Below, piece by piece: positions 6,808-14,935 of a stretch of 36,902 bases of DNA (within the stretch, counting starts at the first letter, position 1; each line of letters begins with the position of its first letter). The notes beneath the pieces were generated by a model. The model saw only the letters and a program-made list of their open reading frames with translations. It searched no databases and was not told where the DNA came from. The DNA lies in the NCBI GenBank assembly GCA_016181405.1, contig JACOZJ010000002.1, positions 202,608 through 239,509 on the forward strand, given 5' to 3'. The stretch comes from Candidatus Wildermuthbacteria bacterium. Lineage in GTDB: Bacteria; Patescibacteriota; Minisyncoccia; Minisyncoccales; UBA10102. The position numbers were made by a program, and so were the translations under genes.

Positions 6808-7971
6808 TTATACAACTTTCACGAACCTTCTTTTTCCTGCCTGAATAACCATTCCTTTTTTGAGCTGCACAAGCGTATTTGGGTTGTCTTCCACCCTCTT
6901 ATCAACTCTGATTCCTCCTTGCTTAATTAGCCGTCGGGCCGCTGATTTTGAGCTTGCGAACCCCGCCTCCAAAACAAGCTCGGTAAGAGTCAGGGATGCT
7001 CGTGTTGTCTGTATCTCCGGGATGCGTGAGGGATTCTTCTTCTCCCGAAACACCTGATTGAACTCCTGCGCTGCTTTCTCCGCTAAGGCCTTGCTATGGA
7101 AAAGAGTAACGATTTCCTTTGCGAGCCTTTCTTTCGCATCTCGCGGCGCAAGCCCTTCCATTTCTTGGGGTGATACCTCGCAGCACAATTCAAAATAGTG
7201 CGAAATAAGATCATCCCTCAAGCTCATGAGCTTCCCATACATCTCTTGGGCAGAATCGAGAATATTCACGGTATTTCCGTAACTTTTACTCATCTTCCTC
7301 CCATCTAAGCCCAAAAGGAGTGGCGTTGTAAGGACATACTTTTCTTTGTCATTGTAGAGCTTTTGAAGCCGTCTTCCTATAAGCATGTTAAACATCTGAT
7401 CCGTACCCCCCACTTCCAGATCAACATCCATCGCAACAGAATCATACCCTTGGAGCAAGGGATACAAAAGTTCATTTACCCATACCTCCGCGCCCTTTTT
7501 CATCCTGTTTTGAAACATATCGCGCTCTAAAAGCTGGGACGCGGTAAAGCAGGACGCTATTTTCAAAAATTCTTCTGGTTTAAGTTTGGAAAGCCAGTCT
7601 CCATTGCACTTTACCTTCGTTTTTGATAAGTCCAAAATCTTCCCTGCCTGCTTCTTGTATGCCGCCATATTCTTCCGTATCTGCGCCAAAGAAAGCGGTT
7701 CTCTTGCTTTATCTCTCCCCGATGGATCTCCAATCAGGCCCGTAAAAGTTCCAAACAACAGTATGACCTCATGCCCGAGTTCCTGAAACTGCCGAAGTTT
7801 TCGCAAGACAACCGCATGCCCTAAATGCAAATTTACCCCCGTAGGATCCACCCCAAGGTAAAGACGAATCTTCCTTTTTTTCATCAAAGACTCCAACCCT
7901 TCCCTGCTAGGCAAAATTTCCTCTACCTGCTTTGAGAGCGTGTCTCCAATGCTCACCGAAACCTTCTTCAT
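6808..7971 (-). CDS. tyrS: Tyrosyl-tRNA synthetase
   Basis: 387 aa, class I synthetase of the TyrZ-like length class. The HIGH motif is HLGH at 49-52, the tyrosine pocket is LYLGVDPTG, the second signature is KMSKS at 226-230, and GGTDQMFNML lies between. The C-terminal 60 residues form an S4 RNA-binding domain (SSKSAARRLIKQGGIRVD). Charges tRNA-Tyr in the cytoplasm. Convergent with the small acidic ORF across a shared terminator. An extended -10 (TGaTAGAAT) lies 7 nt before the ATG, predicting a leaderless mRNA. Confidence 0.96.
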   Translation of the reverse strand: MKKVSVSIGDTLSKQVEEILPSREGLESLMKKRKIRLYLGVDPTGVNLHLGHAVVLRKLRQFQELGHEVILLFGTFTGLIGDPSGRDKAREPLSLAQIRKNMAAYKKQAGKILDLSKTKVKCNGDWLSKLKPEEFLKIASCFTASQLLERDMFQNRMKKGAEVWVNELLYPLLQGYDSVAMDVDLEVGGTDQMFNMLIGRRLQKLYNDKEKYVLTTPLLLGLDGRKMSKSYGNTVNILDSAQEMYGKLMSLRDDLISHYFELCCEVSPQEMEGLAPRDAKERLAKEIVTLFHSKALAEKAAQEFNQVFREKKNPSRIPEIQTTRASLTLTELVLEAGFASSKSAARRLIKQGGIRVDKRVEDNPNTLVQLKKGMVIQAGKRRFVKVV

Positions 7972-7978
7972 TCGTTTT

Positions 7979-7987
7979 ATTCTATCA
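7979..7987 (-). promoter_or_regulatory. Extended -10 of tyrS, leaderless spacing
   Basis: TG-A-TAGAAT on the minus strand ends 7 nt before ATG 7971, so transcription should begin at or next to the start codon. Confidence 0.5.
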
Positions 7988-8043
7988 CCGCTTTAAGGGA
8001 TTGAAAATAGAGAGAAAAAGTGTTAGACCTAATGTAAGACAAG

Positions 8044-9969
8044 ATGTCAAAATCACGCCACTACAAGAAAATCTATCAAAAAGATGGGCAGAAGAAAAGA
8101 TGGACATTCACCATTCTTCAAACAGCACTCCTTGTTGCGCTCATGATCCCGGTGCTCGCCTTTGGGAGTTTCGTCTACTTTGCCAAAGACCTTCCCCGTC
8201 CAGAACGGCTAACCGAAGTTACCCTTGCCCAACCCACGAAAATTTATGACCGCACCGGCAATGTTCTCCTCTACGAAGTATACGGAAATGAGAAACGCCA
8301 AGTGCTTCCCCTCTCTGATATTCCTCTTCATCTTCAACAAGCGGTTATCGCTACGGAGGATGCAGAATTTTACACTCATAAAGGGATAAGCCTTAAGGGC
8401 ATGGGGAGAGCTCTTTTAATAAACCTCGGCTTGCGCAAATCACAATTCCAGAAACCAGGGGGATCCACCATTACCCAGCAGCTCGCCCGCAACTCCTTTC
8501 TCACAAGCGAAAAAACAATCACTCGAAAAGCGCGGGAGCTCGTTCTCACGCTGGAACTCGAGCGGCGCTACTCTAAAGACGAAATTTTAGGCTTTTATCT
8601 TAACCAGATTCCTTTTGGTTCGACCGCCTACGGCGTAGGCACGGCAAGCGAATTATACTTTCAGAAAGCCCCTAAAGATCTTAGCCTCGCCGAATCTGCT
8701 GTTCTCGCGGCCCTTATTCAGGCGCCAACCTATTACTCCCCTTCCGGACCCAACAAAGATGTTCTTCTCACGCGCAAAGATTATGTGCTCTCGCGCATGA
8801 TAGAAACGGGCTTTATCACCGCAGAGGAAGCAGACCAAGCAAGGGCGGAGGAAATCGTCTTCCAGGACGTTTCCAATACGATCCGCGCCCCCCACTTTGT
8901 ACTTTATGTACTCGACAGCCTCATGAAAAAGTATGGGGAAGAGTTCGTGCGCGAACAAGGGTTACGCGTAGTGACTTCCCTAGATTGGGATCTCCAGCAA
9001 AAGGCGGAGCAGGTGGTGAAAGAGGTGGCGCAGCAAAATGTCGCGTCCGGAGCACACAATGCCTCGCTTGTGGCGCTCAACCCCCAGACAGGCGAAATTC
9101 TCGCTATGGTGGGTTCTAAAGACTGGTTTGCATCTTCTTCTTCGCCAGAAGGCTGCACGTCAGGCAAAAATTGCTTTTTCGACCCAAAGGTGAATGTGGC
9201 CACTGCCCAACCGGGACGCCAGCCGGGTTCTGCGTTTAAGCCCTTCGTGTACGCAGTCGCTTTCCAGAATGGCGCAAACGACAAAACAGTAGTTATGGAC
9301 GAACTCACAAACTTTGGGGTTTGGGGCGGAAAAGAGTACATCCCCCAGAACTATGATGGCAAGTTTCGCGGTGAGGTTACGTTGCGGCAGGCCCTTGCAC
9401 AATCACTAAACGTCCCTTCAGTAAAAGTGCTGGTAGATATGGCGGGAGTTGAGAGAAGTGTGCAGTTTGCCAAAAGTGTCGGGATTGGGACGCTGCGCGA
9501 CCCTTCTTTCTACGGACCAGCCCTCGTGTTAGGAGGCGGTGAAGTTCGTTTGCTAGATATGGTTTCGGCTTATGGCGTATTCGCCGCAGAAGGAGAGAAA
9601 TCTCCTCCCGTAGCTATTCTCTCTGTCGCCGATGCACGAGGAAATACTCTAGAAAAAAATCAAAACACTCCGATTCGAGTTTTTGCGCCAGAGATTGCGC
9701 ACCAAATTACAGATATTCTTTCAGACAACGAAGCCCGCGCTCCAGTATTTGGAGAGCACTCTCTTCTTTTTATCCCCTGGGCTTCTGTTGCTGTCAAAAC
9801 AGGGACAACTCAGGAATACCGGGACGGCTGGACTATTGGATATACCAAAGACATAGTTGTAGGTGTGTGGGCAGGAAACAATGATAACAGCCCGACGAAT
9901 CGAGAGCCGGGCGTAGCGTTAGCCGCCCCTATATGGAACCGAATCATGGCCTACGCGCTTACGCTTTAA
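8044..9969 (+). CDS. Class A penicillin-binding protein (PBP1A-like)
   Basis: 641 aa. Short basic cytoplasmic tail, one signal-anchor helix (about 24-46), GT51 glycosyltransferase with EDAEFYTHKG (E105) and GGSTITQQLARN (139), then transpeptidase with the three active-site motifs SAFK (S396), SLN (454) and KTGT (585). It polymerises and crosslinks peptidoglycan on the outer face of the membrane, so the cell makes a wall. No C-terminal accessory domain. It ends 11 bp inside the convergently read dnaN gene. The promoter is unclear: TTGAAA at 8001 has only a poor -10 partner. Confidence 0.95.
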   Translation: MSKSRHYKKIYQKDGQKKRWTFTILQTALLVALMIPVLAFGSFVYFAKDLPRPERLTEVTLAQPTKIYDRTGNVLLYEVYGNEKRQVLPLSDIPLHLQQAVIATEDAEFYTHKGISLKGMGRALLINLGLRKSQFQKPGGSTITQQLARNSFLTSEKTITRKARELVLTLELERRYSKDEILGFYLNQIPFGSTAYGVGTASELYFQKAPKDLSLAESAVLAALIQAPTYYSPSGPNKDVLLTRKDYVLSRMIETGFITAEEADQARAEEIVFQDVSNTIRAPHFVLYVLDSLMKKYGEEFVREQGLRVVTSLDWDLQQKAEQVVKEVAQQNVASGAHNASLVALNPQTGEILAMVGSKDWFASSSSPEGCTSGKNCFFDPKVNVATAQPGRQPGSAFKPFVYAVAFQNGANDKTVVMDELTNFGVWGGKEYIPQNYDGKFRGEVTLRQALAQSLNVPSVKVLVDMAGVERSVQFAKSVGIGTLRDPSFYGPALVLGGGEVRLLDMVSAYGVFAAEGEKSPPVAILSVADARGNTLEKNQNTPIRVFAPEIAHQITDILSDNEARAPVFGEHSLLFIPWASVAVKTGTTQEYRDGWTIGYTKDIVVGVWAGNNDNSPTNREPGVALAAPIWNRIMAYALTL

Positions 9970-11086
9970 TAGGCATCACAACATAGAGATACCCCCCTTG
10001 TTCTGCTGGCCGTAGAAGCGCAGGGCCATCTTCCCCGTTCAGCCCGAAATCTACACGTTCTCCGCGTATTTGCGCCAAACCTTCACTCAAAAACCGCCAA
10101 TTAAATGCAACTTCCACTGGCTCCCCGGATATCTCTCCCTTAAGCGTTGACTGGTGGCTCCCAGCTTCCGCACTTTCTGAAAGGAATGTGATTTCTTTCT
10201 TTTGTGGGTCGGCGCGGAAGCGCACCTCTTGTGTTTTCCCTGCGAAAATCCCCGCCGCCTTTAGGTGGTTAAGAAATTCGTTCTTCATTAGGGAAACCTG
10301 TGTTTTTTGAGTAGAAGGAATTATGTCTTCGTAATGCGGGTACTCCCCCTCAATAAGCCGAGATACGATTTGAATGCGCAAGCGCGAAGGGCTTTCCGCA
10401 GCTTCATACACAAACACGGCTTGCGTAGGAGAGAAGTAAATTGTTGTTTTACCTGGGCGCTCTCCTAGGACTGCGATGATCTCGCGAACAGTTTTTGCTG
10501 GAAGTATAAAACTTCCTTCCGCGTTTCCTTCTTTTTCAAATGTAAACCTGCGCTCGGCTAAGCGAAAACTGTCGGTTGCTGCTACGCGAGCCGCCTTCTT
10601 TTCAAACACAAAAAGAACGCCTGAAATCTCCGGCCTTACCTGACTTTGCCCCACCATCCCCACCACTTGGCTTAACCCACCACAAAATAAACTGTTTTCC
10701 ACCTCCACCGACGGTTCTGACCCCTCTTGAGAAGGAATAATAGGAAAATCTTCTTCACTAAGCGTTTTTAGTAGTACCCGATGATCTCCTGTAGCAACTG
10801 CCAGTTGTGATCCCTCGAGCTTAAGAGAAATTCTATCTCCCAGAGAAACTGCTAAAAGGGAGGAAAGAGGATGTCCAAGAAATACCACTTCCCCCTCTTT
10901 TGTGGTTGTCCCTAAAAACTGGTATGTAACGCCAATTTGAAGATCGGTTGCGGAAAGACGTACTCTTTCTTTTTTTGCGGATAGCAAAACATTGCTAAGA
11001 ATTGGGAGTGTTGGGGATTTTGTCGCGATGCGATCAGCAATCTCCAATCCCTCTTTGAGGTGAGTCTTTAGCACCACTGTCTCCAT
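9959..11086 (-). CDS. dnaN: DNA polymerase III beta subunit (sliding clamp)
   Basis: 375 aa, typical clamp length, from METVVLKTHLKEGLEIADRI with the conserved ATKSPTLPILSNVLL and RLSATDLQIGV in the first domain and a C-terminus ending YVVMPIKA (family M.P..). The frame runs upstream to 11239, but ATG 11086 fits the family. The ring-shaped dimer holds polymerases on DNA. It lies downstream of dnaA in the same direction, the arrangement seen around bacterial origins, with a 175-bp DnaA-box-containing gap between them. Its last 11 bp overlap the end of the penicillin-binding protein gene. Confidence 0.95.
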   Translation of the reverse strand: METVVLKTHLKEGLEIADRIATKSPTLPILSNVLLSAKKERVRLSATDLQIGVTYQFLGTTTKEGEVVFLGHPLSSLLAVSLGDRISLKLEGSQLAVATGDHRVLLKTLSEEDFPIIPSQEGSEPSVEVENSLFCGGLSQVVGMVGQSQVRPEISGVLFVFEKKAARVAATDSFRLAERRFTFEKEGNAEGSFILPAKTVREIIAVLGERPGKTTIYFSPTQAVFVYEAAESPSRLRIQIVSRLIEGEYPHYEDIIPSTQKTQVSLMKNEFLNHLKAAGIFAGKTQEVRFRADPQKKEITFLSESAEAGSHQSTLKGEISGEPVEVAFNWRFLSEGLAQIRGERVDFGLNGEDGPALLRPAEQGGYLYVVMPIKA

Positions 11087-11270
11087 AAAATGTAATAAGT
11101 AGTATATATTAACTTTACTGTTATTGGGATTGGGGATTTGTGGAAAAACAGTATTTCTGCCTTTTTTTGTGTACTTTTTGCCTTTGTTGATTGTGGATAA
11201 AAAGGGGATGCAGAGGAGGGCAAAAAAGAGGACGGTCACAGCCCCCTATCTCTCCCCTTCTTTATCCACT
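11087..11270. other. oriC: Candidate replication origin (dnaA-dnaN intergenic)
   Basis: Perfect DnaA box TGTGGATAA (11192-11200), near boxes TGTGGAAAA (11139-11147) and TTATCCACT (11262-11270, overlapping the dnaA stop), and an AT-rich stretch with AGTAGTATATATTAA at 11099-11113 that could be the unwinding element. Box content and gene order (dnaN-dnaA-rpmH-rnpA-yidC-jag) are typical of oriC. Confidence 0.65.
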
Positions 11271-12617
11271 ATATATCCTCTGTTTTATTAGGTTGATTTC
11301 ATCTAGAAGAATTTCAGATTCTTGAAGTTCCTTCCCTATTTTTTCACAAGCATAGATAGCTGTGGTATGGTCTTTCCCCCCAAATCTTTTCCCAATCAAA
11401 GGGTAAGAGCTCTTTAGCTCTTCGCGCAGTAAATACATTGCGATTTGGCGAGGCCTTACCACTTCTTTTTTTCGAGAAAGAGCGCAGAGTTCTTTCTCTT
11501 TTAAGTCGTAAAACTCCGCAACCATTTGGATGATTTTTTTATGACTTACCACTTTGTTGGGGTTTTGGATGACGCTGTGCAAGAGCGTGCGAGCTTCTTG
11601 AAGCGCAGGCATTTTCTTATTAAGCCTATAAAAAGCAAAAAGTCGATTGAGGGCACCTTCTAATTCTCTGATGTTTCTTTGAATGTGTGCCGCAACATAC
11701 TCACATACATCATCTGGGAGTGTCATGCCATGTTCTGCAATTTTTGTTTTCAAAATGGCCAAGCGCGACTCAAAATCGGGGTTGCCAATGTCGGCAATCA
11801 TGCCTCCCTCAAAACGCGAGCGAAGGCGCTCTTCAAGAGCGGGGATTGATTTTGGGGGACGGTCAGAAGAAAAAATAATTTGTTTGCCGTGTTCGTATAA
11901 AACGTTAAACGTGTGGAAAAGCTCTTCTTGAGTTTTGTCCTTCCCTGCGAGAAATTGAATGTCGTCTATAATGAGGATATCGAGATCTCGGTATAGGGAG
12001 CGGAAGTTGTCCATTGTATGATTGCGAATTGCAGAAACCACGCCGGTGGTGAACCGTTCAGATGACATATAGCGAATGCGCTTTTCAGGAAAATCTTTGC
12101 CGATTTGCGTGCCTATTGCTTGCAAAAGGTGGGTTTTTCCAAGGCCTACCCCCCCATACACAAAAAAAGGATTATAAACGGAACCAGGATTCTTACAAAT
12201 AGCAAGGGAGGCGGCGTGGGCCAATTCGTTAAACGGCCCTACAACAAATACATCAAACGTATATTTTGAATTGAGGTTGGTTGATCGATCAACCCTAAGT
12301 TCTTCAAGCTCAAGCTGGGAATCAGTAGAAATACTAGGGGCTGGGCGTACAGGGGGTTGTTTGGGTTGTGCGGGCGCCCCGACCGTGTACTGAAGCTCCC
12401 GTATTTCACTGTCGATTCCGCGAATCAGGTGGAAAATGAGCTTATTATATTTATTCTCAAGCCACTCTTTTGAGAAATTATTTGGTACGGATATAAGAAG
12501 TTGCCCATCTCTTTTTGAAAGGATGTAGGTATTTTTGAGCCAAGTGGCAAAGTTTGCAGGCGAGATTTGAAATTGGAGTTGCGCAAGCACGGCTTGCCAA
12601 AGCTCTTCGTTACTCAT
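11262..12617 (-). CDS. dnaA: Chromosomal replication initiator DnaA
   Basis: 451 aa. Domain I (1-75), a short proline-rich linker (83-100), AAA+ domain with NPFFVYGGVGLGKTHLL (Walker A 155-162) and LIIDDIQFL (Walker B), and C-terminal domain IV with VVRPRQIAMYLLRE and GGKDHTTAIYA for DnaA-box binding. It melts the origin and loads the replisome. A GTG at 12623 is in frame, but ATG 12617 is chosen because a TATAAT box ends 7 nt before it, so the GTG would fall upstream of the likely transcript start. Confidence 0.96.
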   Translation of the reverse strand: MSNEELWQAVLAQLQFQISPANFATWLKNTYILSKRDGQLLISVPNNFSKEWLENKYNKLIFHLIRGIDSEIRELQYTVGAPAQPKQPPVRPAPSISTDSQLELEELRVDRSTNLNSKYTFDVFVVGPFNELAHAASLAICKNPGSVYNPFFVYGGVGLGKTHLLQAIGTQIGKDFPEKRIRYMSSERFTTGVVSAIRNHTMDNFRSLYRDLDILIIDDIQFLAGKDKTQEELFHTFNVLYEHGKQIIFSSDRPPKSIPALEERLRSRFEGGMIADIGNPDFESRLAILKTKIAEHGMTLPDDVCEYVAAHIQRNIRELEGALNRLFAFYRLNKKMPALQEARTLLHSVIQNPNKVVSHKKIIQMVAEFYDLKEKELCALSRKKEVVRPRQIAMYLLREELKSSYPLIGKRFGGKDHTTAIYACEKIGKELQESEILLDEINLIKQRIYSG

Positions 12618-12624
12618 AGGCACT

Positions 12625-12633
12625 ATTATAGCA
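12625..12633 (-). promoter_or_regulatory. Extended -10 promoter of dnaA (leaderless)
   Basis: TGC-TATAAT on the minus strand, 7 nt before ATG 12617. The -35 region is poor, as usual with an extended -10. DnaA boxes 42-69 nt upstream could autoregulate it. Confidence 0.6.
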
Positions 12634-12674
12634 TACCAACAAAAGTGAAGAAGTAAACCTAAAAAGAGTTCGTT

Positions 12675-12694
12675 TGTTGATAACTTGTGGATAA
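12675..12694. other. Two DnaA boxes upstream of dnaA
   Basis: TGTTGATAA (12675-12683, one mismatch) and TGTGGATAA (12686-12694, perfect), in the same orientation and 2 nt apart, between the dnaA and rpmH promoters. They may be a second origin sub-region or an autoregulatory site. Confidence 0.65.
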
Positions 12695-12706
12695 GATGGG
12701 GGTAAA

Positions 12707-12735
12707 TTGACCTTTTGCCTGTTTCCTATTATACT
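12707..12735 (+). promoter_or_regulatory. Promoter of rpmH-rnpA-yidC-jag
   Basis: TTGACC, 17 nt, TATACT. Predicted start near 12742, so the leader is only about 8 nt. Confidence 0.7.
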
Positions 12736-12749
12736 ACCTTTATAGAACT

Positions 12750-12884
12750 ATGAGTATCACATATCAACCAAAAAAGAAAAAACGCAGACGCATGCACGGT
12801 TTTTTGCGGCGAGCCAAGTCGAGAGCAGGGAAAAACGTAGTGGCGAGAAGGAGAAGTAAGGGCAGGAAGAGGCTTACCGTATAA
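12750..12884 (+). CDS. rpmH: 50S ribosomal protein L34
   Basis: 44 aa. [21 protein letters not shown], then [23 protein letters not shown] is the L34 pattern (TYQPSKRKR...HGFR.RM...GR.V...RR.KGR..L). Very basic. Its TAA shares bases with an ATG at 12884, and the 80-bp repeat element begins 5 bases after the stop. First gene of the operon with rnpA, yidC and jag. Confidence 0.95.
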   Translation: MSITYQPKKKKRRRMHGFLRRAKSRAGKNVVARRRSKGRKRLTV

Positions 12885-12888
12885 TGAA

Positions 12889-12968
12889 TCCCGTTAGAAG
12901 CCCCCATAATATGACGGGTTCTTCAAGCGGGAAACGGAAGAGAGTGTCAAGCTTAACTTCTAACGGGA
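12889..12968 (+). repeat. 80-bp palindromic element, copy 1 (rpmH-rnpA)
   Basis: Perfect 12-bp terminal inverted repeats (TCCCGTTAGAAG / CTTCTAACGGGA) 56 nt apart. Preceded by ATGAA and running into GGGATGAAAA. Same length, ends and internal pattern as the element at 33863-33942. Its last base is the A of the in-frame ATG 12968. Confidence 0.8.
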
Positions 12969-13285
12969 TGAAAACCAGGGATTTCCGCAGGGTGAGTTCG
13001 CAAAAACTAAGCAGTAGGGAGGGCGGACTTCTCTTGAAGGTTGGCTCCGGGCAGCCAGGAGCAGCCCCCCGATTGGGAATAGTGGTTAGCAAAAAGGTGG
13101 CGAAGCTTGCAGTGCGGCGGAACCGCATACGGAGGGTGCTTAGAGAAGCAGCAAGAAAAGAGCTGGAACTTATGGGAGAAGGGAAAGATTTTGTCTTGAT
13201 TGTGTTGCCGGGGTTTGAACCCCCGAAGATGAAGGAGGTTCAAGCGTTGCTTCACCGCCTCTTCAATAAAGTTTCTCTTCGATAA
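12968..13285 (+). CDS. rnpA: Ribonuclease P protein component
   Basis: 105 aa from ATG 12968, or 133 aa from the in-frame ATG 12884. The family signature RLGIVVSKKVAKLAVRRNRI, followed by RRVLREAAR, is clear. It binds the RNase P RNA for tRNA 5'-end maturation; that RNA is not in the window. I favour 12968 because the 28 extra residues ([20 protein letters not shown]...) are encoded almost wholly by the 80-bp palindromic element and lack homology, while MKTRDFRRV begins near the normal RnpA start. The longer form would be coupled to rpmH by TAATG. yidC follows after 2 nt. Confidence 0.88.
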   Translation: MKTRDFRRVSSQKLSSREGGLLLKVGSGQPGAAPRLGIVVSKKVAKLAVRRNRIRRVLREAARKELELMGEGKDFVLIVLPGFEPPKMKEVQALLHRLFNKVSLR

Positions 13286-13287
13286 CT

Positions 13288-14031
13288 ATGGATTTTTTTA
13301 TCAGTTTGTACCACATTTTTTTACAGCAGCCGATATTCAACGCTTTAGTTTTTTTATCGCAAACAATACCCGGGAAAGACTTTGGGGTGGCGGTTATTGT
13401 GCTTACACTGCTCGTGAGAGGCATTTCCTACCCCTTGGGAGCGCAGGGAGTGCGAGCGCAAAAGAAATTGGCCGAGCTCCAGCCTAAAATAAAAGAAATT
13501 CAGGAAAAATATAAAAATAAGCGGGAAGAGCAGAGCAAAGCAATGTTTGAGTTGTATAGGATGGCAAAGGTGAATCCCTTTGCGATGTTCTTACCTCTCC
13601 TTATTCAACTGCCGATTTTTATCGTTCTATATCAAACATTTTCCCACGGCATCCAGGCAGAGCAGCTTTCTGCGCTCTATCCCTTTGTGGCAATGCCTGA
13701 GAAAATTGATCCAACGCTTTTTAATCTCGTGGACCTAAACGAACGTTCCTATGTGCTCGCCTTTCTTGCGGGGGTGTTACAATTTTTGCAGTTTAAACAA
13801 TCCAGTGCCGCAAAACCAAAGAGAAAGAAGGGAGAAAAGCCCGATATGGCTTCATTGATGCAATCGCAGATGACGTATATTTTCCCGGTTGTGATCGTGT
13901 GGATTGCCGCGTCTATGCCCGCTGCCTTTGCCTTATACTGGGTCTCCAGTACTGCATTTACTTTGTGGCAGTACTGGTTTATTGCGAAACGAGAACGGTA
14001 TGTTGAACAAAGAGCAATTACAAACAATTGA
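13288..14031 (+). CDS. yidC: Membrane protein insertase YidC/Oxa1 family
   Basis: 247 aa, the short form without the large periplasmic domain. The first core helix contains the conserved arginine (IVLTLLVRGISYPLG), followed by the cytoplasmic coiled-coil hairpin (KLAELQPKIKEIQEKYKNKR) and four further hydrophobic segments, including NPFAMFLPLLIQLPIFIVLY and AAFALYWVSSTAFTLWQ. It inserts membrane proteins alone or with SecYEG, and in this cell would serve the many polytopic proteins encoded just downstream. Two nt after rnpA; its end overlaps jag by 32 bp. Confidence 0.94.
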   Translation: MDFFISLYHIFLQQPIFNALVFLSQTIPGKDFGVAVIVLTLLVRGISYPLGAQGVRAQKKLAELQPKIKEIQEKYKNKREEQSKAMFELYRMAKVNPFAMFLPLLIQLPIFIVLYQTFSHGIQAEQLSALYPFVAMPEKIDPTLFNLVDLNERSYVLAFLAGVLQFLQFKQSSAAKPKRKKGEKPDMASLMQSQMTYIFPVVIVWIAASMPAAFALYWVSSTAFTLWQYWFIAKRERYVEQRAITNN

Positions 14032-14479
14032 ACAAGAGGTTCACCAACTACTCGAGAAGCTTGGTACGCTGGGAGATATAAAGGTAGCGCAGACAGAGGG
14101 GGTAGAAGGATGCACGGTTGAAGTTACGATCCGGGTGGAGGAACCAAAAATGATAATCGGGGAAAGGGGGCAAACGTTGTTTGAGCTTCAGCACATCCTC
14201 AAGCTTATGCTGCGCAAAAAGATCGCAGATCCCTTTTACTTGGCACTCGACGTAAACGAATACAAAAAGAACAAAGAAGATTATCTCCGGGATTTGGCCA
14301 AAACTACGGCAGATGAGGTGGCTTTGCTCAAAAAACCAAAAGAACTTCCGTCGATGCCTGCTTCAGAGCGCCGCGTCATTCATATGGCGCTGTCTGGAAG
14401 AAGCGACGTGACTTCAGAAAGCATTGGCGAAGGAGTAGAGAGGAGAGTTGTCATTACTTTTCGCGGAGCATCAAAATAA
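14000..14479 (+). CDS. jag: Jag/KhpB-like RNA-binding protein (KH + R3H)
   Basis: 159 aa. The KH domain has the GxxG loop MIIGERGQTLF, and the C-terminal R3H domain shows ERRVIHMALSGRSDVTSESIG, ending RRVVITFRG. The N-terminal Jag domain is reduced. KhpB proteins bind RNA and affect cell elongation in Gram-positives. ATG 14000 lies inside the yidC end (32-bp overlap), which suggests coupled translation. The frame upstream of it is the yidC shadow. It overlaps the convergent gene at 14454 by 26 bp. Confidence 0.9.
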   Translation: MLNKEQLQTIEQEVHQLLEKLGTLGDIKVAQTEGVEGCTVEVTIRVEEPKMIIGERGQTLFELQHILKLMLRKKIADPFYLALDVNEYKKNKEDYLRDLAKTTADEVALLKKPKELPSMPASERRVIHMALSGRSDVTSESIGEGVERRVVITFRGASK

Positions 14480-14933
14480 CTCCTGCCAACCAGAAAGGAA
14501 TAAAATTTACTATCGGGATAGATTCTGCTGCGTAGAAAAAGAGCGCACGCTTTAGGAGGCGCTTAGATGCAGTTTTCCCCATGGCACTCGTTATTCTCTG
14601 TTGGGTTATTTGACGTCTAGGCTCAATTCCTGCTCTTCCCATGCGAGCGGTTTCAACTCCTTGCCGGTACATTTCTTTTGCTTCATCTATGCGCTTGCCT
14701 CGGTGCACCATCCAAGCAATGAGTATGCCGCCCAAAACAATATTAACTCCGGCGGCAATAATGCCAAGGTCCAAACCCATAAAGAGATAGCTCATGATAT
14801 CGAGGATGAATGCGAGCGGAAGAGCAAATATGAGAAAATCAGGGTCAAACGGGGAAACGCCTGCGTCAGATTCCGGCGGCGTCTCAACTTCCTCTTCTTC
14901 CCGATCAAGCTCTGCGACGTCTCCATCCGCCAT
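14454..14933 (-). CDS. Hypothetical membrane protein next to virB4-like gene
   Basis: 159 aa. Acidic N-terminus (about 1-28), hydrophobic segments around 32-75 (two helices, FLIFALPLAFILDIMSYLF and LGIIAAGVNIVLGGILIAW), a basic amphipathic middle and a third segment near the C-terminus (IPIVNFIPFWLAGVILML). No family recognised with certainty. It starts 2 nt after the VirB4-like stop and so belongs to that operon, suggesting an accessory inner-membrane part of the machine. Confidence 0.75.
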   Translation of the reverse strand: MADGDVAELDREEEEVETPPESDAGVSPFDPDFLIFALPLAFILDIMSYLFMGLDLGIIAAGVNIVLGGILIAWMVHRGKRIDEAKEMYRQGVETARMGRAGIEPRRQITQQRITSAMGKTASKRLLKRALFFYAAESIPIVNFIPFWLAGVILMLREK

Positions 14934-14935
14934 AA

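Noticed and set aside
12618-12623. GTG start two codons upstream for dnaA
   Set aside because: It would lie upstream of the transcript start predicted from TATAAT at 12625-12630.
12884-12967. N-terminal 28 codons of a longer RnpA
   Set aside because: Encoded almost entirely by the 80-bp palindrome and without RnpA similarity. Kept only as an alternative start.
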